Assembly: GCA_964530165.1 (NCBI GenBank)
Contig: CAZGYE010000024.1
Location: forward strand, 1 to 33,358
Direction: 5' to 3'
Source of the DNA: CAZGYE01 sp964530165
GTDB lineage: Bacteria; Planctomycetota; Planctomycetia; Planctomycetales; Planctomycetaceae
DNA length: 33,358 nt
Part shown: positions 12,620-20,553 of the stretch, piece by piece
Position numbering within the stretch: the first letter of the stretch is position 1
Layout: every line of letters starts with the position of its first letter
Notes under the pieces: generated by a model
What the model saw: only the letters and a program-made list of their open reading frames with translations
The model's database searches: none
What the model was told of the DNA's origin: nothing
Position numbers and translations under genes: made by a program

Positions 12620-15606
12620 GTCACCACCAGTCTTCTTGTCGCCGGGTTCAGTTTCTTGCGGATTTCCGGCATCAGACCGTATGACAACGCCAGCAGCTTC
12701 ACCGGATGCAGCGTCGGAATGGTTGTTCCCTGCTCCATCTGCATTTTACAGCTGCTGCACTCGGTGGCTCCGACGTGGACGTCACCGGCACGCATGCGAG
12801 AAATCAACCCCCAGCCGATGCGTATCGACGTGCGGAAATTCTCTTTGGTCAAGCCATACGCTCCGGCCATGCCCGAACATCCTTCTTCAATTGTATGCAG
12901 CCTGAGCTTGGGGATCAAATTCAACAGCCGCTCGAACGGAGTTCCCGACTCTAAGGCCTTGAGGTGACACGGCGCGTGGTAGCCGACAACCAAGTCGAGC
13001 GGGGCGAAATCAGTCCGCAATTTCCCCCGGCGGTGCAGTTGTTCCAGAAAGTCGCCGGCTTCGATCACCTGCGCGGCAACCACCCCGACGTCGGGATGAT
13101 CGAGCAACATGGGGTACTCTTGCTTCAGACAGAGCGCAGCCGTCGGCTCGGTGCACACGATGGGGTGCCCCTCGCGGCTCAGCTCAGTCAGTTCACGAAC
13201 GTTTTTCTCGGCCAGGTCGCGTGCGGCGTCGAGGTCGCCAATGGAAATCATCGCCATGCCGGAGGCGGTCTGCCCCGCTGGGACGTAGACCGGAATTCCG
13301 TTGTGATGCAGGACGGCCACGAAAGCCCGGGCAAGCTCCGGATCGTGATAGTTGGCATAGTAGTCGACAAAAAACACCGCCGGCTTGTTCGTGCCGTCCC
13401 CTGTCGGCTTTTTCAGCCGACTGTGGCCCGCGGAGCATAGAAACGAACGCCTGGCGAACTGCGGCAACTTCCGTTGCTGAGCGATGCCGAACAGTTTCTC
13501 CAACAGCCAGCGCGCCGCCGGGTTGCTGATGGCCCAGTTGGACGCCATGGAGATGGAACATCCCAATGCACCGAACGAATGAGCGCGCGCCAGGATCCAA
13601 TCAGCCCGGCTGGGTCCATTGGCCGCGACATTGGCTGCTTTGGCTTCGATCATCAGATGAGGGATGTTGACGTTCGACGGGCACTCCAACTGGCACTGTT
13701 TGCAGTTGAAGCAAAGGTTTGCCAGCCGTTTCATGCTCTCGCAGGTCATGTCGCTCGGATTAAGTTCGCCGCAAGCGTAGTTCCGCATGACGTTGGCTTT
13801 GGAACGCGGACTGGCTTCTTCCAAAGGCTCGATGCGAAAGAAGGGGCACATTCGCGAATCGGTCGCCTGCGTTTTACAGACTCCGCAGCCGTTGCAGCGT
13901 GCGGCCGCCTCGGTCAGTTCGTCCGGCCGCCACTGAAGCTGCAAATCGACCACTTTGGGTGACGGAACTGCGGGCGGGCGAAAATGTCGACGCGTCATGT
14001 GCGGATCGTCGCTGATGATTTTCCCGGGGTTCATTAGGTTGTGTGGATCGAAGAGATCCTTGATCTCCCGGAAAACCCTGTAGAGCGGGCCGTACTGCGA
14101 CCGAATGAACGCGGTGCGCGCCAGACCGTCTCCGTGTTCGCCGCTGATGCTGCCGCCCACAGAGAACACGATCTGATACAGGTCGCGCGCGATGGCTTCG
14201 ATGCGCTGACCATCTTCGGGTGCCGGGGCCGGCAAGAACGGACGCAGGTGCAGTTGCCCGGCTGCAGCGTGCGCGTAAAGTGAAGCCGTGACCTCATGCT
14301 TCTGAAAGACCTTGTGCGCCCGAACCAGAAACTCGCCCAGCGCCTCGGGTGGAACGGCCACATCTTCCACGAAGGGCAGCGGCCGGGCCTGGCCCTTCAA
14401 CCTCGTCAACAGCGGAACCACCTTTCCGGGCAGCGACCAGAGGAATTCGACGTCGTCGAACGTGTATGCTTCGCTGGCGACGAAGGTTCCCCTGGAAAGC
14501 GAACGGACCGCATCAACCACCATACGAATTCGGTCGCGCACCTGCTGGTCGCTGAATCCGGTTTGTTCCACGATCAGCGCCGTTTCTGCATCCGGGGAGA
14601 TCAGATTCCCGAATCGGGGATCCGCCTCACGGGCCAGCGTCAACAGTCGACGGCCCAGCAAGTCGCAGGCGCTGGGCTGCTGGGAAGAAACTGCCTGTAT
14701 GGCGCGCACTGCGGTTTCGATCTGTCCGAACAACAGCAGAACCACGCCGCGATGAGCCGGCAATGGGGCCGTGTGCAGCGTGGCCGCCGTAAACATTCCA
14801 AGCGTCCCTTCCGATCCAACCAGCATCCGGGCCACGTGCAGACGGTGTTCGCTCAGAATGCCCCGCAAATAGTAACCGGAACAATTCCGTACCAGCGGCG
14901 GCTGATGTTCCTGAATCAACGGTTTGGCACAGGCGAGAAGCTTGGCCAGTTTGCTGACGATGGTTCGTTTGACGTTCTCCTCGGATGAGCCCCAACCGCC
15001 TGCGGTTAAGTTGAGGATTGCCGAGGTGGACGGGCCATTCTTCGGAGGCCTCTTGAGAATTGCCAGGGATTCGTTGGCGAAATCAATCGGGCGCCCGCCG
15101 GAGAGGACCATCTCGATGTGCTCGACGTGATCGCGTGTCGAGCCGACCCGGACTGAATGTGACCCGGCCGCATCGATCGCCAGCATGCTGCCAATGGTCG
15201 TGATATTGCTGTTTGACGGGTCGGGGGGAAAATAGCGGCCGTGTTCGCGCAGCACGTCATTCAACCGGTCGCGGACGACGCCGGGTTGAACGCGCACAGT
15301 TTTTTCGCCAATCGCCTCGATGCGACGCATGTAACGCGAAAAGTCAACGATCAAGCCGGCCCCGATCGCTTCACCGGCAGTGCCCGAACCGGCGCCCCGA
15401 GCAATGAGCGGGATGTTCTGCTCCGCCGAGTAACGGGCCAGAGTGACCACGTCGTCGCGGTCGCGCGGATAAGCGACCCCCAGCGGGGCAATTTGGTACA
15501 GGCTGCCGTCGCTGGCGTACATGGCCGTGGTCAAGGAATCCAGGCGCAGCTCGCCCTTGAGCATTCCGGTCAGGTCTTCACTGATGCGTCTCTGTTGCTC
15601 GTCCAC
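12616..15606 (-). CDS. FAD-linked oxidase fused to Fe-S/CCG domains (YdiJ/D-2-hydroxyacid dehydrogenase type)
   Basis: Predicted to oxidise a 2-hydroxy acid such as D-lactate or D-2-hydroxyglutarate and pass electrons to a carrier; the substrate is unknown. With the chosen start the protein is 996 aa, close to E. coli YdiJ. Domains in order: PCMH-type FAD domain (about 40-250), FAD-oxidase C-terminal domain with SISGEHGDGLART (about 486-498), two ferredoxin-type clusters (C571/C574/C578/C587 and C632/C635/C638/C642), then a CCG-type domain with C880, C910 and the CSSC pair (C950/C953). The GTG at 15606 is preferred because AGGTAGGA lies 9 bases upstream; a longer frame from 15786 would overlap the preceding gene. 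It overlaps moaD by 4 bp. Confidence 0.92.
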   Translation of the reverse strand: MDEQQRRISEDLTGMLKGELRLDSLTTAMYASDGSLYQIAPLGVAYPRDRDDVVTLARYSAEQNIPLIARGAGSGTAGEAIGAGLIVDFSRYMRRIEAIGEKTVRVQPGVVRDRLNDVLREHGRYFPPDPSNSNITTIGSMLAIDAAGSHSVRVGSTRDHVEHIEMVLSGGRPIDFANESLAILKRPPKNGPSTSAILNLTAGGWGSSEENVKRTIVSKLAKLLACAKPLIQEHQPPLVRNCSGYYLRGILSEHRLHVARMLVGSEGTLGMFTAATLHTAPLPAHRGVVLLLFGQIETAVRAIQAVSSQQPSACDLLGRRLLTLAREADPRFGNLISPDAETALIVEQTGFSDQQVRDRIRMVVDAVRSLSRGTFVASEAYTFDDVEFLWSLPGKVVPLLTRLKGQARPLPFVEDVAVPPEALGEFLVRAHKVFQKHEVTASLYAHAAAGQLHLRPFLPAPAPEDGQRIEAIARDLYQIVFSVGGSISGEHGDGLARTAFIRSQYGPLYRVFREIKDLFDPHNLMNPGKIISDDPHMTRRHFRPPAVPSPKVVDLQLQWRPDELTEAAARCNGCGVCKTQATDSRMCPFFRIEPLEEASPRSKANVMRNYACGELNPSDMTCESMKRLANLCFNCKQCQLECPSNVNIPHLMIEAKAANVAANGPSRADWILARAHSFGALGCSISMASNWAISNPAARWLLEKLFGIAQQRKLPQFARRSFLCSAGHSRLKKPTGDGTNKPAVFFVDYYANYHDPELARAFVAVLHHNGIPVYVPAGQTASGMAMISIGDLDAARDLAEKNVRELTELSREGHPIVCTEPTAALCLKQEYPMLLDHPDVGVVAAQVIEAGDFLEQLHRRGKLRTDFAPLDLVVGYHAPCHLKALESGTPFERLLNLIPKLRLHTIEEGCSGMAGAYGLTKENFRTSIRIGWGLISRMRAGDVHVGATECSSCKMQMEQGTTIPTLHPVKLLALSYGLMPEIRKKLNPATRRLVVT

Positions 15607-15694
15607 GCACGGAAATCCTACCTCTGAGAACTTCGGCCTCCCTGTTCTCCCGATCGCTTTCTTCTTGGGTGCGGCGAATGGTTGCGCCGTCGGC

Positions 15695-16183
15695 TCATGA
15701 TTCGGCGTCGGCAGAGCCTTCCAGACGCTTGGCTTCCTGGCGATAACGTTCGTGGAGTTCCAGACTGAACCGCGGATGGTCTTCATCCAGGTTCACGTAC
15801 CGATGCCGGGACCCGCAACGGTAGCAGACCAACACATCGGGCATCAGCGCGTACAACAGCAAATCGGCCAGCGCGAAGGCCATGAGAATTCCCATCGCCG
15901 TCAGCGGCCGGTAATAAGCTGCGGCAATCGTGCTCAACACGATTGCAATCCCGACCGCCGCCAATCCGAGCCGCTGTGGAAAATCCTTTTGTCTCCACAA
16001 GTCGCTGCAACCGCATACCAGGCACTTCGCCGGTCTGCCGTCTTTCAGGTCGACTTGCCGAACTGGGCGAGACCAGCCGCAGTCTGTGCACTTTAACCGC
16101 TCGCACGAATCGGAAACCTCAGTCCGATTGTATCGCTGGCAGGCTGGACACCGAAATGCAAGCGGTAGCGGGTTTCCAGTCAT
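15695..16183 (-). CDS. Uncharacterised zinc-ribbon membrane protein
   Basis: No family is recognised. The 162-aa product has an N-terminal zinc ribbon (C12-x2-C15, C32-x2-C35), a second cysteine group (C54, C57, C59), two hydrophobic segments at about 73-91 and 97-115 forming a probable membrane hairpin, then a further CxxC (C120/C123, CYRCGSRHRYV) and a charged C-terminus. Both ends would lie on the same side of the membrane, most likely in the cytosol. It is 13 bp after an 8-TM protein gene and 88 bp before the FAD/Fe-S oxidase gene, so it is probably co-transcribed with both. Confidence 0.75.
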   Translation of the reverse strand: MTGNPLPLAFRCPACQRYNRTEVSDSCERLKCTDCGWSRPVRQVDLKDGRPAKCLVCGCSDLWRQKDFPQRLGLAAVGIAIVLSTIAAAYYRPLTAMGILMAFALADLLLYALMPDVLVCYRCGSRHRYVNLDEDHPRFSLELHERYRQEAKRLEGSADAES

Positions 16184-16196
16184 ACGGGCCAGTGTA

Positions 16197-16970
16197 TCAT
16201 AGAGGCATCGACAATTCCCGAAACAACAGCGTTGCCGTCAGCTCACCGATAAACGTCAGAATGACGCCCACAAACAACACGCCGGTCGCCGCCTGCGTGT
16301 TCTTGTACTTCAGGATTCTCCAAACCATCACGCATGCCAAAAGCGGGCCGAGAATACCGGCAGCCCAACGCATGGTCATCCAAAGCCAGTACGTATTCCC
16401 GGTCATCTTCTCCCACGCCAGCCAGAGCGCGATACCCGAAAGCGTCAGCCGCACAACTCCTGCAATGCCGAAGTACAGATTCAGGCGGAAAAGCGGCGCG
16501 AGCGACATGGTTGGAGAGGTCAGATACCAATGCCCCAGCAGCATTCCGGTCACGGCGCCGCCGAGCAACGCCGCCGTCGACAGCTCCGACGACAAACACA
16601 ACACCTTGAAGGGCAAACCAGTCCCGTTCAACCAAGAGGTCCCCAGCAGAAACGCGGCCGAGGCGCCGGCGATGAGAAAACCGAAAAAAGACCCCACATG
16701 ACGCCGCTCCAAAGTCCACGTCACCGATCCAAGAAATGAGACGATCGCCAGTCCGACGCACACCGAAAGAGTGATTGAAGGGGCCGGCGTGACCCGGCCG
16801 CCGGCCATTGGCGTCATCAAGTGGCCGTGCGTCAAGCCCGCCAGAACGCTCAGTCCGAGCACGACCAGCATCTGGATCCGAAAGAATCCCGAGGTGACCC
16901 GGCTGCGGGGCATAATGCACCACATCAAGCTCATCCCGCAAATGAGTCGTAGCGAGAACTGGGCGATCAT
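16197..16970 (-). CDS. Uncharacterised polytopic membrane protein
   Basis: The 257-aa product is strongly hydrophobic with about eight predicted transmembrane segments (around 4-20, 32-48, 67-85, 91-115, 130-150, 162-185, 192-215 and 222-248). Notable conserved-looking motifs are LTHGHLM after segment 2 and LLGHWYLTSPTMSLAPL at the end of segment 5. The membrane histidines could bind heme or metal, but nothing in the sequence proves it. It begins 7 bp after the folE stop and is followed 13 bp later by the zinc-ribbon membrane protein; tight spacing suggests the two act together. Confidence 0.75.
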   Translation of the reverse strand: MIAQFSLRLICGMSLMWCIMPRSRVTSGFFRIQMLVVLGLSVLAGLTHGHLMTPMAGGRVTPAPSITLSVCVGLAIVSFLGSVTWTLERRHVGSFFGFLIAGASAAFLLGTSWLNGTGLPFKVLCLSSELSTAALLGGAVTGMLLGHWYLTSPTMSLAPLFRLNLYFGIAGVVRLTLSGIALWLAWEKMTGNTYWLWMTMRWAAGILGPLLACVMVWRILKYKNTQAATGVLFVGVILTFIGELTATLLFRELSMPL

Positions 16971-16977
16971 CTCGATG

Positions 16978-17703
16978 TCAGCCGTGGCCGTTGATGAGCG
17001 CCATGGCTTCGGCGCGGCTGGACTGGTTGGTCTTGAACAGTCCGCGGACCGCGCTGGTCACCGTCAGGCTGCCCGGCTTGCAGATGCCGCGGATCGTCAT
17101 GCAGGTGTGCGTCGCCTCCAGGACCACGACGACTCCCTTGGCGTCGAGCTCCGCATTCAGCAGATCGGCAATCTGGTGCGTCATCCGCTCCTGAACCTGC
17201 GGACGCCGAGAGATCTCTTCCACAACACGCGCCAGCTTGCTCAGCCCGGTCACCTTGCCGGCGGGCAGGTAACCAACGTGTGCTCTCCCCATGAACGGGA
17301 GCAGATGATGCTCACACATGCTGTTGAAGGCGATGTCGCGCACGAGAACGAGTTCGTCGTATTTTTCCTCGAAGAGTTTCTGCAAGTGCCGGCTCGGATC
17401 GCTGTGCAGGCCCCAAAACAGTTCCACGTACATGCGGGCCACCCGGCCGGGCGTTTCACAGAGACTCGACCGATCGGGGTCTTCACCGATGGCCAGCAGG
17501 ATTTCGCGGACTGCTCGCTCAATTCTCGGGAGATCGATTTCGGAAGCAGGAGGCAATGGCTCGTCAGCGCGGCCGGGAGAAACGTCGGTCACAGGATCGT
17601 CGGTTTCCGGCGAGATCGTTCGAATGGGCGCAGGCAACATGGCGCAAACCAATTCTCGTACAGACGTTGAGACGAACCAAGTGCACTCATCAGTGTTCAA
17701 CAT
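16978..17703 (-). CDS. folE: GTP cyclohydrolase I (type IA)
   Basis: FolE hydrolyses GTP to 7,8-dihydroneopterin triphosphate, the entry step of tetrahydrofolate (and in some bacteria queuosine) synthesis. The zinc ligands C130, H133 and C201 are present in NSMCEHHLLPF and HTCMTIRGI, and the family motifs ETPGRVARMY, VGYLPAGKVTGLSKLARV and QERMTHQIAD are all seen. The C-terminal domain is full length. The first 55 or so residues are Pro/Asp-rich and not conserved; the start could be the ATG at 17703 used here or that at 17640, and neither has a clear ribosome-binding site. It lies 41 bp after the LON-domain gene. Confidence 0.94.
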   Translation of the reverse strand: MLNTDECTWFVSTSVRELVCAMLPAPIRTISPETDDPVTDVSPGRADEPLPPASEIDLPRIERAVREILLAIGEDPDRSSLCETPGRVARMYVELFWGLHSDPSRHLQKLFEEKYDELVLVRDIAFNSMCEHHLLPFMGRAHVGYLPAGKVTGLSKLARVVEEISRRPQVQERMTHQIADLLNAELDAKGVVVVLEATHTCMTIRGICKPGSLTVTSAVRGLFKTNQSSRAEAMALINGHG

Positions 17704-17744
17704 CTGATTCTAGGCAGGTGCAGACTGAGTTTCAACCAGCCGGA

Positions 17745-18449
17745 TCAATTCAAGCTGAATTGGGGTGGGAAGTCGTATTTCGTTTGCTCGCGCCGTTGTT
17801 GTCTCGACAGCTCGCGGGTGAGTTCCAGCAGTAGATCGCTGCGACATTCGACGTTCAATTCGCTCAAGATCTTTTGGGCCGCCGAAGCTTCCAGCTTCAT
17901 TGCATACGCGAGAACGTCGCACAGCGCGCCGAGTGGAACGTCTGCATCCAGCACCTGGTGATAGATGTGACTGAGATCATTGACGGAAAACAGGTGGCAG
18001 AAGTCTTCCAGCAATTCCCGCCGCCGGTTTTCTCGATCGATTGCCGGTTCGATTGGGTAATGATCACAGCAGAGCTTCAACCGGCCGACGCGGTATGGCA
18101 GAACGTTCTTTTCCTCCGAAACGATGCAGGCCCGTGAGAGTCCGTGTAACACGATGTAGTATCGCCCGTCTGAGGTTTGTTCTTCAGCGGTGATGCGGCC
18201 CAAGCAAACCGTGTCGAAGACCGGAGGAGACTTCTCTGCGCCGGCCGTCTCCCAGCCGGGTTTCATTTGGGCCATGGCGATCAAGCGTTGGCTTTCCAAC
18301 GCGTCGGACACCATGCGGCGGTAGCACGGTTCGAAGATGTGCAGCGGCAGCAGAATGTGAGGGAAAAACGCGGTGTTCGGCAGCGGAAACAAAGGAGCCG
18401 TTCCCGAAAAACCTTGTAATTCGTGCGTCAAATCAAACGGAGAACTCAT
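17745..18449 (-). CDS. LON N-terminal-domain protein (stand-alone)
   Basis: The product (234 aa) matches the substrate-binding LON domain found at the N-terminus of Lon protease, without ATPase or peptidase domains. Landmarks are LFPLPNTAFFPHILLPLHIFEPCYRRMVSDAL near the start, then a GRI...DGRYYIVLHGLSRACI beta region and a helical C-terminal half. Stand-alone proteins of this type are common but their role is not established. The ATG at 18449 is 2 bp after the stop of the DUF309 gene, so the two are probably translationally coupled; a TTG at 18455 is less likely. folE follows after 41 bp. Confidence 0.9.
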   Translation of the reverse strand: MSSPFDLTHELQGFSGTAPLFPLPNTAFFPHILLPLHIFEPCYRRMVSDALESQRLIAMAQMKPGWETAGAEKSPPVFDTVCLGRITAEEQTSDGRYYIVLHGLSRACIVSEEKNVLPYRVGRLKLCCDHYPIEPAIDRENRRRELLEDFCHLFSVNDLSHIYHQVLDADVPLGALCDVLAYAMKLEASAAQKILSELNVECRSDLLLELTRELSRQQRREQTKYDFPPQFSLN

Positions 18450-18451
18450 GC

Positions 18452-18841
18452 TCAACTCTTTCGGGTGACAACGTGGATTTTCGGGATCCGCTCATCTCGC
18501 AGCTTCACTCCGGATGGGTAGAGGTCACCGGCATCCAACAATTCCTGAAAACAGTATTGGAAGTCCTCGAGAAATTCGTCGAGGTTCAGCCCCATGCAGG
18601 ACGGTCTGTACAACTCGAGCTTTTTCCGGGACGATTCGTATAGCTTGCGGGCTCCGCCGAGGTTTTCGTTACCGAAGTGGAACAACGCGACTGATGCTTG
18701 AATGAGTCCCTGAAGAAACGTCTTCTCCTCACCGAGAACGTCCGACCAAAGCTCTTCCAGCACGTCGTGACACTCGAAGAACTCCTCTGCGTTGAAGAGC
18801 CGCAGCCCTTCCAGGTATTGTGCGGGATATTCTTGCGTCAT
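18452..18841 (-). CDS. DUF309 family protein
   Basis: The 129-aa product carries the helical DUF309 core: LFNAEEFFECHDVLEELW, then EKTFLQGLIQASVALFHFGNENLGGARKL, with conserved acidic and His residues that suggest metal or substrate binding; the family function is unknown. The ATG at 18841 is chosen because it begins directly at the domain; a much longer open frame upstream (to 19561) is the antisense shadow of nth. It is the first gene of the long minus-strand series and lies divergent from nth. Confidence 0.88.
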   Translation of the reverse strand: MTQEYPAQYLEGLRLFNAEEFFECHDVLEELWSDVLGEEKTFLQGLIQASVALFHFGNENLGGARKLYESSRKKLELYRPSCMGLNLDEFLEDFQYCFQELLDAGDLYPSGVKLRDERIPKIHVVTRKS

Positions 18842-18908
18842 CGAGAGCCGCCCGTATCTCTGAGTGTCCTGTTTATCACGTCCCGCCGGGTTGCTGCCGC
18901 CGGTTCGT

Positions 18909-18936
18909 TTGCGATTCGCCGTCAACTGCGTATGAT
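18909..18936 (+). promoter_or_regulatory. Candidate promoter for nth
   Basis: TTGCGA (18909-18914) and TATGAT (18931-18936) are spaced by 16 bp in the divergent intergenic region, on the + strand, about 130 bp before the likely nth start. Each box matches consensus at about four or five of six positions. No equally good promoter was found for the opposite DUF309 gene. Confidence 0.35.
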
Positions 18937-19064
18937 CCTCTTGTGAATTGTAGGCGCCGGTTGTGGACCGCCCAGTCCTGCGATCGGCGTGTTGAGATCT
19001 CGATTTTAAGGTCCGTGGGAACCCGGTGTCCACGAAGAATTCAACAAGATTCAAGAAGACCAGC

Positions 19065-19742
19065 ATGGCCAAGTCGGGTTGTAAGACCGTCGACGATGAC
19101 AAAAAGAAACACGCCCGTAAGATCGCACGCGGATTGGCCCGCGCATACCCCGACGCCCAGTGTGCGCTGAGCCGCAACTCGCCGTTCGAGCTGCTGGTGG
19201 CCACGATCCTCTCGGCCCAGTGCACCGACGGACGGGTCAACGCCACCACGCCGGAGTTGTTTCGCCAGTATCCGACCCCCCAGGCCCTGGCCGCTGCAAA
19301 ACAGAAGGACGTGGAAAAGATCATCAAACCGCTCGGGTTCTTTCGGGCCAAATCGGCCAATATCCGCTCGATGGCCCAAAAGCTCGTCGACGAGTTCGAC
19401 GGTGAGATTCCGCAGAATCTCGACGAATTGGTCACGCTGCCGGGTGTGGGACGCAAGACGGCCAACGTGGTGTTGGGAACGGCTTTCGGGATCCCGAGTG
19501 GAGTGGTCGTCGACACACACGTCAAACGCCTCAGCAATCTGCTGGGGCTGACCGCGAGCAAAAATCCCGACCGGATCGAACGGGACCTGATGGCCGTGCT
19601 TCCCAGGAAAGAGTGGATCGACTTCTCGCACCGGACGATTCACCACGGCCGAAGGATTTGCATCGCCCGCCGGCCGAAATGTGTCGAATGCCCGCTGCTG
19701 AAGTGTTGTCCCCGCGTCGGATTGCCGGCGCTGGAGGGGTGA
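19065..19742 (+). CDS. nth: Endonuclease III (DNA glycosylase/AP lyase)
   Basis: Nth excises oxidised pyrimidines and cleaves the abasic site in base-excision repair. From the ATG at 19065 the product is 225 aa (E. coli 211). The helix-hairpin-helix LPGVGRKTANVVL carries the catalytic Lys (K131), the catalytic Asp is D150 in VVDTHVKRLSNLLGL, and the 4Fe-4S loop has exact C199-x6-C206-x2-C209-x5-C215 spacing. A GTG at 19026, preceded by GGGAA, is an alternative start adding 13 residues. Confidence 0.96.
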   Translation: MAKSGCKTVDDDKKKHARKIARGLARAYPDAQCALSRNSPFELLVATILSAQCTDGRVNATTPELFRQYPTPQALAAAKQKDVEKIIKPLGFFRAKSANIRSMAQKLVDEFDGEIPQNLDELVTLPGVGRKTANVVLGTAFGIPSGVVVDTHVKRLSNLLGLTASKNPDRIERDLMAVLPRKEWIDFSHRTIHHGRRICIARRPKCVECPLLKCCPRVGLPALEG

Positions 19743-19744
19743 TC

Positions 19745-19766
19745 GCTGAAAGCTGACCGCTGAGTG
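19745..19766 (+). repeat. Heptamer repeat GCTGANN, copy 2 (nth-dcd gap)
   Basis: Three consecutive heptamers GCTGAAA-GCTGACC-GCTGAGT lie immediately after the nth stop. The sequence is the reverse complement of the repeat after rpoA with one mismatch. The remaining 84 bp before dcd show nothing else I can identify. Confidence 0.7.
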
Positions 19767-19850
19767 TTGCATCCCATAGGCCGACGCCTTACCTTGTGGA
19801 CATCGACGACTGACGCCCTTCGCCCATGACAGCGGATCCAGCGACCGAGA

Positions 19851-20420
19851 ATGATTCTCACCGGCAGCGAAATCAAAGCCCAGTTGGGCGAGAACCTCAT
19901 CATCGAGCCGTTTGACGAAAGTCTGCTCAACCCCAACAGCTACAATCTACGGTTGCACAACGAGGTGCTCGTTTACGAGGAGATTGTTCTGGACATGCGG
20001 CGGCCGAACCGCTTTCGGCGGTATACGATTCCGAAAGAGGGGTTGGTGCTACAACCGAATCAGCTCTACCTGGGCCGCACCCTCGAGCGGACCGAGACGC
20101 ACAACTTCGTACCGATGCTGGAAGGTCGATCGTCGATCGGTCGGCTGGGGTTGTTCGTGCACTGTACGGCGGGGTTCGGCGACGTCGGTTTTTGCGGTTT
20201 CTGGACGCTGGAGATGTTCGCCATCCAGCCGGTTCGCATCTACCCCCATCTGCCGATCTGCCAAATCTTCTACCACGCCGTGACCGGCGACGTGACTGAA
20301 TACCAGAGCGACAAGTATCAGAACAACCGCGACATCCAGCCAAGCTTGCTCTTCAAGGAGCTGCTGACGAAAAAGGACCCGCAGATGCGATTGTCGTTCG
20401 GGCAAGAGCTCTCCGAATAA
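19851..20420 (+). CDS. dcd: dCTP deaminase (possibly bifunctional with dUTPase activity)
   Basis: The enzyme deaminates dCTP to dUTP for dTMP synthesis; some relatives also hydrolyse the dUTP to dUMP. The 189-aa product has the trimeric dUTPase-like core: LLNPNSYNLRLHNEV near the N-terminus and the signature EGRSSIGRLGLFVHCTAGFG followed by FWTLEM with the catalytic Glu. The GRSSIGRLG...TAGFGDVGF form is closer to the archaeal-type bifunctional enzymes than to the E. coli RSSLARLG form, but sequence reading alone cannot decide the activity. It converges on the transglutaminase gene. Confidence 0.93.
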   Translation: MILTGSEIKAQLGENLIIEPFDESLLNPNSYNLRLHNEVLVYEEIVLDMRRPNRFRRYTIPKEGLVLQPNQLYLGRTLERTETHNFVPMLEGRSSIGRLGLFVHCTAGFGDVGFCGFWTLEMFAIQPVRIYPHLPICQIFYHAVTGDVTEYQSDKYQNNRDIQPSLLFKELLTKKDPQMRLSFGQELSE

Positions 20421-20553
20421 GGGGCAAAGGGGCAAAGGGACAAAGGCACAAGGGGAAAAAGGCACAGAGGGGAAAAGGGGGAACGACCAGGAACGATCAA
20501 CTTCGTGCCTTTGTGCCTCAGTGCCTTTCTGCTCAGTGCCTTTGTACCCCTTT
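20419..20553. repeat. Purine-rich imperfect inverted repeat between convergent genes
   Basis: The left half is a run of GGGGCAAAG/GGCACAAGG units (about 20421-20480). The right half is the pyrimidine counterpart with repeated GTGCCTTTGTGCC and CAGTGCCTTT units (about 20505-20553). It separates dcd (+) from the transglutaminase-like gene (-) and may act as a transcription stop. The right half reaches past 20533, so it also encodes the last codons and stop of the minus-strand gene. Confidence 0.65.

Noticed and set aside
12616..15786. Start of the FAD/Fe-S gene at 15786
   Set aside because: It would overlap the zinc-ribbon gene by 92 bp and add about 60 residues with no family character; the GTG at 15606 has a good ribosome-binding site.
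18842..19561. Upstream extension of the DUF309 frame to 369 codons
   Set aside because: The extra part is antisense to nth and unlike DUF309 proteins; the domain starts right at the ATG at 18841.
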